Shown here in pieces: positions 18,219-26,471 of a stretch of DNA of 64,000 bases. The first letter of the stretch is position 1. Each line of letters opens with the position of its first letter. This DNA is from Sphingobium xenophagum NBRC 107872 (GTDB lineage: Bacteria > Pseudomonadota > Alphaproteobacteria > Sphingomonadales > Sphingomonadaceae), in NCBI RefSeq assembly GCF_000367345.1, contig NZ_BARE01000006.1, positions 162,930 through 226,929 of the forward strand, read 5' to 3'. Below the pieces are notes generated by a model, which was not told the origin of the DNA, ran no database searches, and was given only the letters and a program-made list of their open reading frames with translations. The translations under genes were made by a program, and so were the position numbers.

Positions 18219-20549
18219 ATGGTCGCGAATAAGTGGCTGATGCTAGGTTGTGCTTCGCTTGCTCTGGTATCGACACCCGCTGGTGCGCAGGCACCTGCTG
18301 CTGCTGACGAAGTTGCGCGGACGGACGGGCCGATTACCCAGGCCGCCGACATCGTCGTCATCGCTGGCATCGGCTATCGTGACCGTACCGATACGCCCGA
18401 ACCCGTGCTGAAATACGGCACCGATTATTTCCAGCGCTTCGAGCCGCTGACTGCGGGTGACGCCCTGAAGCGGGTTCCATCGGTCACCTTCCTGTCCGAT
18501 GTGATCGAAAGCGATGCACCGCGCCTGCGTGGCCTGCCGCCGGGCTATACGCAGATCCTGATCAATGGCGAACGTGTCCCCGGATCGGCCGCCGACCGCA
18601 GCTTCTTCCTCGACCGCATCCCTGCCGAATTGATTTCGAGCGTCGAGATCGTCCGTTCCTCCTCCGCGCGCCGCACGGGCGACGCGGTTGCGGGTACGCT
18701 CAACATCAATCTGCGCGACGGCTATGAGCTGAATGGCGGCTATATCCGCGCCGGCGCGCTGCATTATGACGACAAGGAAATCGAGCCGAGCCTGGGCCTG
18801 GTCTGGGGCGGTCAGGTCGGTCCGGGCCGTTTGCTGCTGGGCGCGAATTTGCAGGGGCGGCACAACCCCAAGCAGAAGAAGAGCCTGCGCTACGGCGATT
18901 CGCCGGAGAATAACCCTGATTACGCCGCGGACGATTTCGACAATCGCGAGGATCAGAGCGATACCCGCGACGGCAAGGATTACAGCTTCAACGGCACCTA
19001 TCAGATTGACGCTGGCGACACCAATTTCAAGCTCAATGGCTTTTACGTAAAGACCGACCGCACCGAAACCGAGCGCAGCTTCGAATATGATGACCCAAGC
19101 GCGATCACCGGCCCGGTCCCGACCGGCAATCTGCTGAGCGACAATGCCAATGTCGCCAAGATCGATCAGGAAAATTATTCGATCGACGGCAAGCTGAGCC
19201 AGAAATGGTCGCTTGGCGAAACCAGCGTGCGGGTGAGCTTTGCGAAATTCGACGAGAATCGCGACGAAACCGAATATGAGGTGGATTTCGACCGGGCGAC
19301 GCCGCGCCTGACCGCCGATCTGACCCAGTCAGCCATTGTCGACAAGGAAGTGTCGGTAAAGCTGGAGCACGCAGTTCCATTGGGAGAAGCAATCAAGTTC
19401 ATCATTGGCGGCTTTACCCAGAACAAGGATCGCGAAACCACGATCGGCACGATCCGCAACCGCTTCAACGTCGCCAGCGTCCGCAACAATTGGGACCAGT
19501 TCAACCAGAACCCGACTACGTTGAACACGGGTTTTGCGCCCGTGGAACCGATCGCAGGTGGCCTCAACACCATTGAAGAAGATCGTCGCGATGTGTTTGC
19601 GCTGTTCGAAGGCAAGAGCGCGGTGTTGAATTGGGAAGTCGGCTTGCGCTATGAAAGCACGGACCTGACCATCACGGACGAGACCGCCGCTGCGGCACTG
19701 CGAGTCCAGTCGAACGACTATGCCAAGCTGCTGCCGTCAGCATCGGTCAAGATCGATGTGGGAGGCGGCAACCGGATCATCGCATCGGCGGCCCGCACGA
19801 ACCGTCGCCCCGAATTCAACTATCTGTCGCCTGCGACGCTGGAAGAAGAGGTGGGCGACAGCGATCTGCTGGGCAACCCGCAACTTGATCCAGAAACCGC
19901 CTGGGGCTTTGATGTTGGCTATGAACATCGGCTGGGTTCTCGCGGCATTTTTGGCGTCAACTTCTTCTACCGCGACGTCAAGGATTTGATCGAATTGACC
20001 AATACCGGCGTCGAAGGATCGGCAGGCGAAGGCACATTCGTCTATCAGCCGATGAATGTGGGCAATGGCAAGGTGTGGGGCGTGGAGTTTGACCTGTCGA
20101 GCGACTTGGCTTTTATCGGCCTGCCCAACACCGGCATTTTTGGCAATCTGTCGTTGCTGGACAGCGAGATCAGCGACTTTGCTGGCAAGCGTCGGTTCAA
20201 CGACCAGTCCAAATATGTCTATAATTTCGGCTTCATTCAGGATTTCCCGCAGGCTGGCGCGGCATTCGGCGCGACCTATCGCAAGCAGGGTAGCGCATAT
20301 GGCCGGGTGATCGCGGAGGAAGTGACCACCACCTATGGCGCGGACCTGGAAATCTTCGTCGAAAAGCGGATTGGCAAGACCTTCACGATCCGCGCGGTCG
20401 GCTCGAACCTGCTGAACGGCGCCAAGCGCGAGACGTTCAACAAGTTCGACAATTTGGCCGACCAGATCGACCGCGATTTCGACGAATATGAGCTGGAAAG
20501 CGAAAAGGCCGGCCCCGTATTCCAGATCATGGCGCGTTACGCCTTCTGA
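18219..20549 (+). CDS. TonB-dependent outer-membrane receptor
   Basis: A 776-residue receptor. Residues 1-23 are a signal peptide (ending PAGAQA). Then comes a plug domain with AGDALKRVPSVTFLSD, RLRGLPPGYTQILINGERVPG and RIPAELISSVEIVRSSSARR, followed by a beta-barrel that ends in Phe (MARYAF), the outer-membrane insertion signal. A strong SD (aggggg) lies 5 nt before the ATG. It is divergent from the phytase, so the imported ligand is plausibly phytate or a phytate-metal complex; a siderophore-type ligand cannot be excluded. A strong intrinsic terminator follows. Confidence 0.93.
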   Translation: MVANKWLMLGCASLALVSTPAGAQAPAAADEVARTDGPITQAADIVVIAGIGYRDRTDTPEPVLKYGTDYFQRFEPLTAGDALKRVPSVTFLSDVIESDAPRLRGLPPGYTQILINGERVPGSAADRSFFLDRIPAELISSVEIVRSSSARRTGDAVAGTLNINLRDGYELNGGYIRAGALHYDDKEIEPSLGLVWGGQVGPGRLLLGANLQGRHNPKQKKSLRYGDSPENNPDYAADDFDNREDQSDTRDGKDYSFNGTYQIDAGDTNFKLNGFYVKTDRTETERSFEYDDPSAITGPVPTGNLLSDNANVAKIDQENYSIDGKLSQKWSLGETSVRVSFAKFDENRDETEYEVDFDRATPRLTADLTQSAIVDKEVSVKLEHAVPLGEAIKFIIGGFTQNKDRETTIGTIRNRFNVASVRNNWDQFNQNPTTLNTGFAPVEPIAGGLNTIEEDRRDVFALFEGKSAVLNWEVGLRYESTDLTITDETAAAALRVQSNDYAKLLPSASVKIDVGGGNRIIASAARTNRRPEFNYLSPATLEEEVGDSDLLGNPQLDPETAWGFDVGYEHRLGSRGIFGVNFFYRDVKDLIELTNTGVEGSAGEGTFVYQPMNVGNGKVWGVEFDLSSDLAFIGLPNTGIFGNLSLLDSEISDFAGKRRFNDQSKYVYNFGFIQDFPQAGAAFGATYRKQGSAYGRVIAEEVTTTYGADLEIFVEKRIGKTFTIRAVGSNLLNGAKRETFNKFDNLADQIDRDFDEYELESEKAGPVFQIMARYAF

Positions 20550-20578
20550 CCTTCTCCGCTTTTGGAATGCAGGAAAAG

Positions 20579-20607
20579 GGGCCGCGTCCGCCGCGGCCCC
20601 TTTTTTC
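20579..20607 (+). terminator. Rho-independent terminator after the TonB receptor
   Basis: A perfect 9-bp GC stem (ggggccgcg 20579-20587 with cgcggcccc 20593-20601), a 5-nt loop and a run of six T (20602-20607). It starts 30 bp after the receptor stop. Confidence 0.95.
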
Positions 20608-20610
20608 GCG

Positions 20611-20793
20611 TCAGGGCGCGACGTTCAGATAGGCCGCGACGGCGTCGACGCTTTCGCCCACTGTATCGACCGCTTCCTCCAGTTCCTCGCGCGATACGCC
20701 GAAACGGCGGGTCCAATAGTCGACCGCCTCGGCATCATCCAGACTGACATGGTTTACGTCCGGCGGCCCTGCCTGGTTATGGTCGTTGATCAT
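20611..20793 (-). CDS. DUF3606 domain protein, 60 residues
   Basis: A small acidic protein with the DUF3606 pattern: DDAEAVDYWTRRFGVSREEL, then EEAVDTVGESVDAVAAYL. The family is a short helical, probably HTH-like domain of unknown function, common in Proteobacteria. It begins almost directly after the terminator of the TonB receptor on the other strand, so it has its own unit. The first 15 residues look disordered. Confidence 0.8.
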   Translation of the reverse strand: MINDHNQAGPPDVNHVSLDDAEAVDYWTRRFGVSREELEEAVDTVGESVDAVAAYLNVAP

Positions 20794-20889
20794 CGCTGCG
20801 CCCGTCTAGTGAGTCTTCCCAAAGTATCAGCAATGCACAAATAGCGATCCGTTTCCGCTTCCCTTTAGGACAGGGCTTGACGGAGGCCG

Positions 20890-22857
20890 TCAGGCCAGAG
20901 GCGCGGAAGCCCAGCGCCTCAGCTTGGCGTACAGGCCGCCGATCACCGACGCGAAGATCAGGATCGACAGGGGAATGGCCCAGTGGCTTTCGCCGACCAG
21001 CGCGAGGGGCGTATCGCTGTCCGTCGCCGCGACGATCCCGGCGAAGGCGACGCCGAACAGGCTTTCGCCCACGATGAAACCCGTGGCCATCAGCACGCCC
21101 ATCCGCTCGGCAAATTCCGGGTGCGACTGGCGCAGCGCCCAGCGATTGTAGAGATGGCCGATCACCGCGCCGACCGGGATCAGCAGGGTGAGCGCCATCG
21201 GCAGATAGATGCCCATGCCCACCGCCAGCGGAGGCAGGCGCAGCTTGCCTGCCTTGCCCAGCAATTCATCCACCAGCACCACGACCGCGCCGATCCCCGC
21301 GCCGATGCCGATCAATCCCCAGTCGAGATCGCCGCCGAGCACGCCCTTGGCCAGCGCCGAAATGAGCGCGGCCTGCGGGGCGGGCAGGGCATTGGGACCG
21401 GCACCCGGCGCCCCGGCGAAACCGAAGGCGCTGTTGAGCAGGTCGAGCACGGGCGGGATGACGAGCGCGCCGAACAGCACGCCCAGGATGAGTGCGATCT
21501 GCTGCTTCCACGGGGTCGCGCCGACCAGCTGGCCGGTTTTCAGATCCTGCAGATTGTCGTTGGAAATGGTGGCGATGCCGAACACGATCGCGGTGGTGAA
21601 CAGCGCATAGGCGACCAGGGCCTGCGCGCGATCGGGATCGCCGCCGGAGCCGTAGATCGCCGCCAGCATCAGCGACGCGCCCAGCACGGCCAGGATGCCG
21701 ACGCCCGAAATCGGGCTGTTGGACGCGCCGATCAGGCCGGCCATATAGCCGCAGACCGATGCGATGACGATGCCCGCGACCAGCACATAGGCCAAGGTCA
21801 GCGCGATCACCGGAATGGGATTGGCCGCGATCGGCCCGCCCTGGGCGAAAATCCACAGCAGGACGCCGATGGGCAGCATTGACGCAATGATGGTGCCGCC
21901 GACAATGCCGATCGGCAGGTCGCGCTCGGTCAGTTCCAGCAGGCCGGCGTTGCCCGCCTTGCGCGTGGCGTTGGCGACCATGGCGGACCGGATGCCGCTG
22001 ACGATGGGGCCAAGGATTTTGAGCAGGGTCCAGATCGCGGCGACGCCGATCGTCCCTGCGCCGATGAAGCGCGCCTTCATGCGGAAGGTGGTGCCGACCA
22101 GATCAGCCAGGTCCGCGCCGGCGGGCAAGGGCGCTGTCAGGTAGGGGACGATGCCGACCCAGCTGATCAGCAGGCCCACGAACATGGCAACGCCGACCGA
22201 CAGGCCGACCAGATGCCCAACGCCGATCAGCGCCATGGAAAAGCTGGTCGACATGGATGTCGCGCCTGCACCGAATTTGAAGAAGGTTGCGGCTTCCTCA
22301 GCCAGCAGCCGGGTCTTGGCGACGATGGAAAAGGCAGCGGCGGCCAGCGCGCTCAGCAGGATCGCGGACAGGCCGCGCTTATTTTCTTCCTCGCCCAGCC
22401 GCGATCCGGCGCCGACCTTCAGCACTTCGGCGGCGGCGACGCCTTCGGGATAGGGGAGGGGCGATCCGGTGACGAGCGCGCGGCGCAGCGGCACGGAATA
22501 CATGACGCCCAATATGCCGCCCAGGGCGATGGTGCAGGCCGAAAGCCAGTAGGGAAAGCCCTGCCACCAGCCGATGATGACCAGCCCCGGCAGCACGAAG
22601 ATGATCGCGGACAAGGTGCCTGCGGCCGACGCGATGGTCTGGACGATATTATTTTCCAGGATCGTGCCGGTTGCGAACAGGCGCAGCACCGCCATCGAGA
22701 TGACGGCGGCGGGGATCGATGTGGCGAAGGTCAGCCCGATCTTGAGCCCAAGATAGACGTTGGCGGCAGTGAAGATGAGCGTGATGAGCGCGCCGAGGAT
22801 CACCCCGCGCAGCGTCAGTTCGGCCATCGCGCTGGCCTGTGCCTTCTCCATTGTCAC
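20890..22857 (-). CDS. OPT family oligopeptide transporter
   Basis: A 655-residue integral membrane protein of the OPT/YSL family with about 14-16 hydrophobic helices. The N-terminal signature AELTLRGVILGALITLIFTA, then ANVYLGLKIGLTFATSIPAA, is the TIGR00728-type OPT start. Later segments include GLIGASNSPISGVGILAV and a C-terminal helix group ending FASVIGGLYAKLRRWA. OPT proteins import small peptides or metal chelates with protons. Start at 22857 (MTMEK); a second ATG two codons on is possible. Confidence 0.9.
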   Translation of the reverse strand: MTMEKAQASAMAELTLRGVILGALITLIFTAANVYLGLKIGLTFATSIPAAVISMAVLRLFATGTILENNIVQTIASAAGTLSAIIFVLPGLVIIGWWQGFPYWLSACTIALGGILGVMYSVPLRRALVTGSPLPYPEGVAAAEVLKVGAGSRLGEEENKRGLSAILLSALAAAAFSIVAKTRLLAEEAATFFKFGAGATSMSTSFSMALIGVGHLVGLSVGVAMFVGLLISWVGIVPYLTAPLPAGADLADLVGTTFRMKARFIGAGTIGVAAIWTLLKILGPIVSGIRSAMVANATRKAGNAGLLELTERDLPIGIVGGTIIASMLPIGVLLWIFAQGGPIAANPIPVIALTLAYVLVAGIVIASVCGYMAGLIGASNSPISGVGILAVLGASLMLAAIYGSGGDPDRAQALVAYALFTTAIVFGIATISNDNLQDLKTGQLVGATPWKQQIALILGVLFGALVIPPVLDLLNSAFGFAGAPGAGPNALPAPQAALISALAKGVLGGDLDWGLIGIGAGIGAVVVLVDELLGKAGKLRLPPLAVGMGIYLPMALTLLIPVGAVIGHLYNRWALRQSHPEFAERMGVLMATGFIVGESLFGVAFAGIVAATDSDTPLALVGESHWAIPLSILIFASVIGGLYAKLRRWASAPLA

Positions 22858-22945
22858 CCTTTATCCCCTTGGCTTGGCGCTTGTCGCCTGGACTTGTAAT
22901 AATGTTGCTTGGCTATGGATCAATCGGAAAGTGCAATCGGGTGGC

Positions 22946-23695
22946 TCAGGAGGCCTTTCTTGTCGCATTTGGCGTTTGAGTGGCGTGATCGAGCCAATTG
23001 TCGACCAGTCGCGTCCAGCGCTGGTAGCCGCGCGGGTTCATATGCAGTCCGTCCGGGCGAAAGAGCGAGGCGTCGGGCAGGCCGTCACGCGCCAATAACA
23101 GGCTGCCGACGTCTAGGAAGGTGAAGCGCTCCTTCGCGGCGCGATGGGCGATCGCCTGATTCACCGCCGCCATTTTGGACCATAAGGTCCAGCGGATCGG
23201 GCTGGGTTTCAGGGAAAGGAAGGCGATCGCCGCGCGCGGATAGTCGCTGCGCAGCCGCTTGAGCAGGGTCAATATGTCGGTGGTGACCCGGTCGGGGCTG
23301 GCGCCCGCAGCCAGGTCATTCTCGCCGACATAGACGACGATCGTGCGCGGTTCGATCGGCGGGAGAAGGCGACGATAATAGCGCAACACATCGGGCGTGC
23401 TGGCCCCGCCAAAGCCGCGATTGACCGTCGGAATGTCGGTAAAGCTTGCCGCTATGTCCCACAGTCGGATGCTGGAACTGCCCAGGAACAGGGTGGCGCC
23501 ATCCACCGGCGGGCTTTTGGCATTGGCCTTGGCAAAGGCCTCGATCTCCCGCGCGAAAGGAAAGGCGGGGTCGGGATTGGGCGGCCGATCCTGCGCCTGC
23601 GCGCCAGCCGCGCCGGGCACGGCGAGCGCCAGCAGCAGCGCGGCAGTCGCCCTAGTGGCGATGGAGGTGGCGCAGGCGATATTTGCCGTCCGCAT
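22946..23695 (-). CDS. SGNH/GDSL-type hydrolase, secreted
   Basis: A 249-residue protein using the ATG at 23695, which gives a signal peptide (ATAALLLALAVPGAAGAQA). The SGNH blocks are FLGSSSIRLW (block I nucleophile Ser), NRGFGGAS (block II), VYVGENDLAAG (block III, GxND) and FRPDGLHMNPRGY (block V, DxxH). It probably deacylates lipids or acetylated glycans in the periplasm. The start lies inside the end of hspQ, a 44-nt overlap in another frame, which suggests coupled translation. Confidence 0.88.
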   Translation of the reverse strand: MRTANIACATSIATRATAALLLALAVPGAAGAQAQDRPPNPDPAFPFAREIEAFAKANAKSPPVDGATLFLGSSSIRLWDIAASFTDIPTVNRGFGGASTPDVLRYYRRLLPPIEPRTIVVYVGENDLAAGASPDRVTTDILTLLKRLRSDYPRAAIAFLSLKPSPIRWTLWSKMAAVNQAIAHRAAKERFTFLDVGSLLLARDGLPDASLFRPDGLHMNPRGYQRWTRLVDNWLDHATQTPNATRKAS

Positions 23696-24023
23696 AGGCA
23701 CCGAACATACCTGTAATGGCAGGGTGATCGACCGGCTCGTCACTGTCGTCGGCGATCAGATTCTGCTGACTGACATAGGCCACATAGCTGGATTCGCCAT
23801 TTTCGGCGAGCAGATGGTAGAATGGCTGCTGCTTGTCTGGCCGCGCATGTTCGGGGATGGCGTCATACCATTCCTCGCTATTGGCGAACACCGGGTCAAT
23901 GTCGAACACGACGCCGCGAAAGCCAAACATGCGATGCTTGACGACGTCGCCAATGCTGAAGCGGGCATGGACAATCGGCGGCGCGCTGACGCCCGTGCCG
24001 AAAATCTGAATCGTGTTTCTCAT
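23652..24023 (-). CDS. hspQ: Heat-shock protein HspQ
   Basis: A 123-residue protein with the HspQ/YccV hemimethylated-DNA-binding-like fold: FSIGDVVKHRMFGFRGVVFD, ANSEEWYDAIPEHARPDKQQ, then PFYHLLAENGESSYVAYVSQ and HPAITGMFG. HspQ is a Lon specificity enhancer in gamma-proteobacteria; the same role here is inference. It is transcribed as the first gene of a unit with the SGNH hydrolase. Confidence 0.92.
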   Translation of the reverse strand: MRNTIQIFGTGVSAPPIVHARFSIGDVVKHRMFGFRGVVFDIDPVFANSEEWYDAIPEHARPDKQQPFYHLLAENGESSYVAYVSQQNLIADDSDEPVDHPAITGMFGAYADGKYRLRHLHRH

Positions 24024-24171
24024 ATGTCCAATTTAGGAGCCTTCGCCCGCCACACAAGAAAAATACCGACAAGCCTGCTTGGCAAGGCGGGATTCATTCG
24101 CTAATGGCCGCGCTCGACCCGGTTGGGACGGGCTTTTCCTGTGCGAAAAGCCGCATGTCCCGGCCTTCTGC

Positions 24172-24261
<90 letters not shown>

Positions 24262-24319
24262 GTTTTCTGTCGATCCATTGCTGTCGTGGTGCTTTTGCGC
24301 GATAAGGGCGGTGTTTCCC

Positions 24320-24973
24320 ATGTCGTCGCTTCCCATTCTCTACAGCTTCCGCCGCTGCCCTTATGCGATGCGCGCCCGGTTGGCTTTGCTGGTGAGCGGG
24401 CAGGCGGTTGCGCTGCGCGAAGTGGTGCTGCGCGACAAGCCGGATGCGTTGCGGCAGGCATCGCCTAAGGCGACCGTGCCAGTGCTGGTGCTGCCCGATG
24501 GGCAGGCGATCGACCAGAGTATCGACATCATGCGCTGGGCGCTGGGGCGGACCGATCCGGAAGGATGGCTGATGCGGGACGATGCTGGCCTGATCGCCGC
24601 CAATGACGGCCCGTTCAAGATGCATCTGGACCGGACCAAATATCCCGATCGCCATGGCAGCGATCCGGCGGTCCACCGCGGCGCGGCGCTGGACTGGCTG
24701 CATGTGCTCGACCGTCGATTGCACATCAGCGCGCAGCTATGCGGCGCGGCGCGCGGATTGGCCGATATGGCGATCTTCCCGTTCGTCCGACAGTTCGCGG
24801 CAATCGACCCGGCCTGGTTCGAAGCGCAGCCGCTGCCCCATCTGCGTCGCTGGCTCGACATTCATTTGCATAGCCCCCTGTTCGCCGCCGCGATGCTGCG
24901 CGTCCCGCCCTGGCGCGAGGGTGGCGCGCCGGTGATTTTTCCGCCTGCAGCGGCCAAGGAAAATATTGCCTGA
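24320..24973 (+). CDS. Glutathione S-transferase family protein
   Basis: A 217-residue protein started at 24320 (MSSLPILYSF) rather than 24278. The thioredoxin-like N-terminal domain has LYSFRRCPYAMRARLAL with a CPYA motif, cis-Pro in KATVPVLVLPDG and the glutathione-contact QSIDIMRWA. The C-terminal helical domain is present (GLADMAIFPFVRQFA, the N-capping box GLADMAIFP). CPYA-containing members are often glutaredoxin-2- or omega-like thiol transferases. The first methionine follows the tRNA by 58 bp. Confidence 0.88.
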   Translation: MSSLPILYSFRRCPYAMRARLALLVSGQAVALREVVLRDKPDALRQASPKATVPVLVLPDGQAIDQSIDIMRWALGRTDPEGWLMRDDAGLIAANDGPFKMHLDRTKYPDRHGSDPAVHRGAALDWLHVLDRRLHISAQLCGAARGLADMAIFPFVRQFAAIDPAWFEAQPLPHLRRWLDIHLHSPLFAAAMLRVPPWREGGAPVIFPPAAAKENIA

Positions 24974-25089
24974 ATCGATCGCGAAAAAATGGCGGACAGT
25001 TCGGAAATATTGCCAACCAATAGTGAAAAATTCACGTCATGTTCAGAAGCTGGATCGGAAAGTCACGGTTTTCCGCGATTTCTTCAAAC

Positions 25090-25105
25090 TGGCACGCCTC
25101 CTGCA
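25090..25105 (+). promoter_or_regulatory. Candidate sigma-54 promoter (-24/-12)
   Basis: The sequence tggcacgcctcctgca matches the RpoN consensus TGGCACG-N4-TTGCA with one mismatch (C for the first T of the -12 element). The invariant GG (25091-25092) and GC (25103-25104) are separated by exactly 10 nt. It points at the small periplasmic protein at 25163, giving a 5' leader of about 45 nt. No enhancer-binding site was identified. Confidence 0.6.
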
Positions 25106-25162
25106 ATGTTGTTGGCATGATCCAATACGGATCGCCAACCATCATTCAGGGAGACATTCATC

Positions 25163-25423
25163 ATGAAGACCATCGCTTTCGCCGCCGCCGTTGTTGCCGC
25201 CACGCTCGCCGTTTCGGCCGCCAGCACCCCCGCTTTTGCCGAGGCACGGGGCAGCTTTGGAAAAGCCAAGGTGACCTATGACGCCAAGACCGACCGCTAT
25301 TGCTTCCGCGAAACGGTGACCGGTTCGCTGGTCCCCGTCACCCAGTGCCAGTCGAAGGGCGAATGGGCCCGCAACGGCCTGACCATCAGCCGCAAGTCGA
25401 GCGTCCAGCTGGCCCAGCGCTGA
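25163..25423 (+). CDS. Small periplasmic protein, unknown function
   Basis: An 86-residue protein with a signal peptide (MKTIAFAAAVVAATLAVSAA, cleavage after AFA) and a mature part of about 60 residues. The core CFRETVTGSLVPVTQC-QSKGEW resembles a short family in which two cysteines bracket a TGS turn and are followed by a K/xEW motif (CxxxxxTGSRLxxxxC...W). A disulfide between the two cysteines is likely. SD aggga precedes the ATG. It sits alone behind a sigma-54 promoter match and ahead of tandem hairpins. Function unknown. Confidence 0.8.
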   Translation: MKTIAFAAAVVAATLAVSAASTPAFAEARGSFGKAKVTYDAKTDRYCFRETVTGSLVPVTQCQSKGEWARNGLTISRKSSVQLAQR

Positions 25424-25433
25424 CACTGTTGCA

Positions 25434-25491
25434 GGCACCCGCGTCAGGGTGCCCCCCAATCTTCAGGGTGGCCGGTCCTGCCAGACCGGCC
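25434..25491 (+). terminator. Tandem hairpins after the small periplasmic protein gene
   Basis: Two strong stems: ggcaccc (25434-25440) with gggtgcc (25447-25453), and ggccggtc (25470-25477) with gaccggcc (25484-25491). Neither has a T-run, so termination or 3'-end protection is inferred only from position just after the stop. Confidence 0.5.
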
Positions 25492-25636
25492 TGACCCGAT
25501 TCCGGCTGCCGTGCCGGACCCGGCGCGCCACGCCGCCGCCCACCCCAAAGCATTTCTGTCTCGCTGCCCAGCATTGCTTGCGCGATTTTTGTCTATAGGA
25601 TCGATAGATAAGCTGCGTGAGTCGGCAGGGGGATGC

Positions 25637-25807
25637 ATGATCGAACGATATGGGCAGGACGGGCGCTTTGCCCGATTGCGGGCGCGGTTGGCGCGGGCGC
25701 TCTTGCGCGAACCCACGGTGATTTTGCTGGAGCGGGACGCCGATACTTTCATGCGGGCGCATGATCCGGGCAATCGGCCCGGCCAGCCCTGCGAAGCGAT
25801 CCGCTGA
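25637..25807 (+). CDS. Possible small basic protein, 56 residues
   Basis: The ATG at 25637 follows a purine-rich SD-like run (aggggg) at a good distance. The product (MIERYGQDGRFARLRARLAR then ALLREPTVILLERDADTF) has an arginine-rich amphipathic start and an acidic-hydrophobic middle. The frame is open further upstream, but that part looks non-coding. I recognise no family, and it may not be a gene. Confidence 0.35.
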   Translation: MIERYGQDGRFARLRARLARALLREPTVILLERDADTFMRAHDPGNRPGQPCEAIR

Positions 25808-25873
25808 CCCCTTCGCAACTGCAATATCCACCCTATATGGAGGCGGTCTTTCACCTGCACGCAAGGAACCTCC

Positions 25874-26467
25874 ATGGCCACCAGTCCCCGTACCGTGACC
25901 CGCGCGGTCGATCCGTTATTTGTGGAACGCTGGTCGCCCCGCGCCTTTGACAGGTCGCCCATCCCGCAGGGGGATCTCGATACGCTGTTCGATGCGGCGC
26001 GCTGGGCGCCGTCGGCGTTCAATTACCAGCCATGGCGTTTTCTCTATGCCCATCGCGACAGCACCGACTGGAGCCGGTTCCTTGGCCTCCTGTTGCCCTT
26101 CAACCAAAGCTGGGTGCAGCATGCCGGCGCGCTGGTCTATATCCTGTCCGATACGCTGACTGCCGCGCCGGGATCGGACGATTTCAAGCCGTCGCACAGC
26201 CACAGTTTCGATGCGGGCGCGGCCTGGGCCTTGCTGGCGCTACAGGCGACGCGGCTGGGCTATCACACCCATGCGATGAGCGGCGTGGATTTCGATGCCG
26301 CCCGTGCCGAACTGGCGGTGCCGGACCGTTTCCGTATCGAGGCCGCGGTGGCGATCGGGCGGATGGGCGACAAGTCGGCCCTGCCCGAAGCCTTGCAAGC
26401 GCGCGAGGTGCCGAGCGACCGCAAGGATATCGCGACGTTCGCCCGACCGGGAAATTTCGTGGATTAA
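25874..26467 (+). CDS. Nitroreductase family protein
   Basis: A 197-residue FMN-dependent nitroreductase-fold protein. FMN-binding features: VERWSPRAFDRSPIPQGDLD (Arg/Ser phosphate contact), AARWAPSAFNYQPWRFLYA (the N-Q-P-W core), ALLALQATRLGYHTHAMSG and the C-terminal VAIGRMGDKSALPEALQARE. It reduces nitro or quinone compounds with NAD(P)H; the physiological substrate is unknown. It is convergent with the renalase-like gene, 4 bp apart. Confidence 0.9.
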   Translation: MATSPRTVTRAVDPLFVERWSPRAFDRSPIPQGDLDTLFDAARWAPSAFNYQPWRFLYAHRDSTDWSRFLGLLLPFNQSWVQHAGALVYILSDTLTAAPGSDDFKPSHSHSFDAGAAWALLALQATRLGYHTHAMSGVDFDAARAELAVPDRFRIEAAVAIGRMGDKSALPEALQAREVPSDRKDIATFARPGNFVD

Positions 26468-26471
26468 GGCG

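Noticed and set aside
24131..24152. Hairpin ggcttttc...gaaaagcc before tRNA-Ser as a terminator
   Set aside because: An 8-bp stem is present but there is no T-run and its distance from hspQ transcription makes the role unclear.
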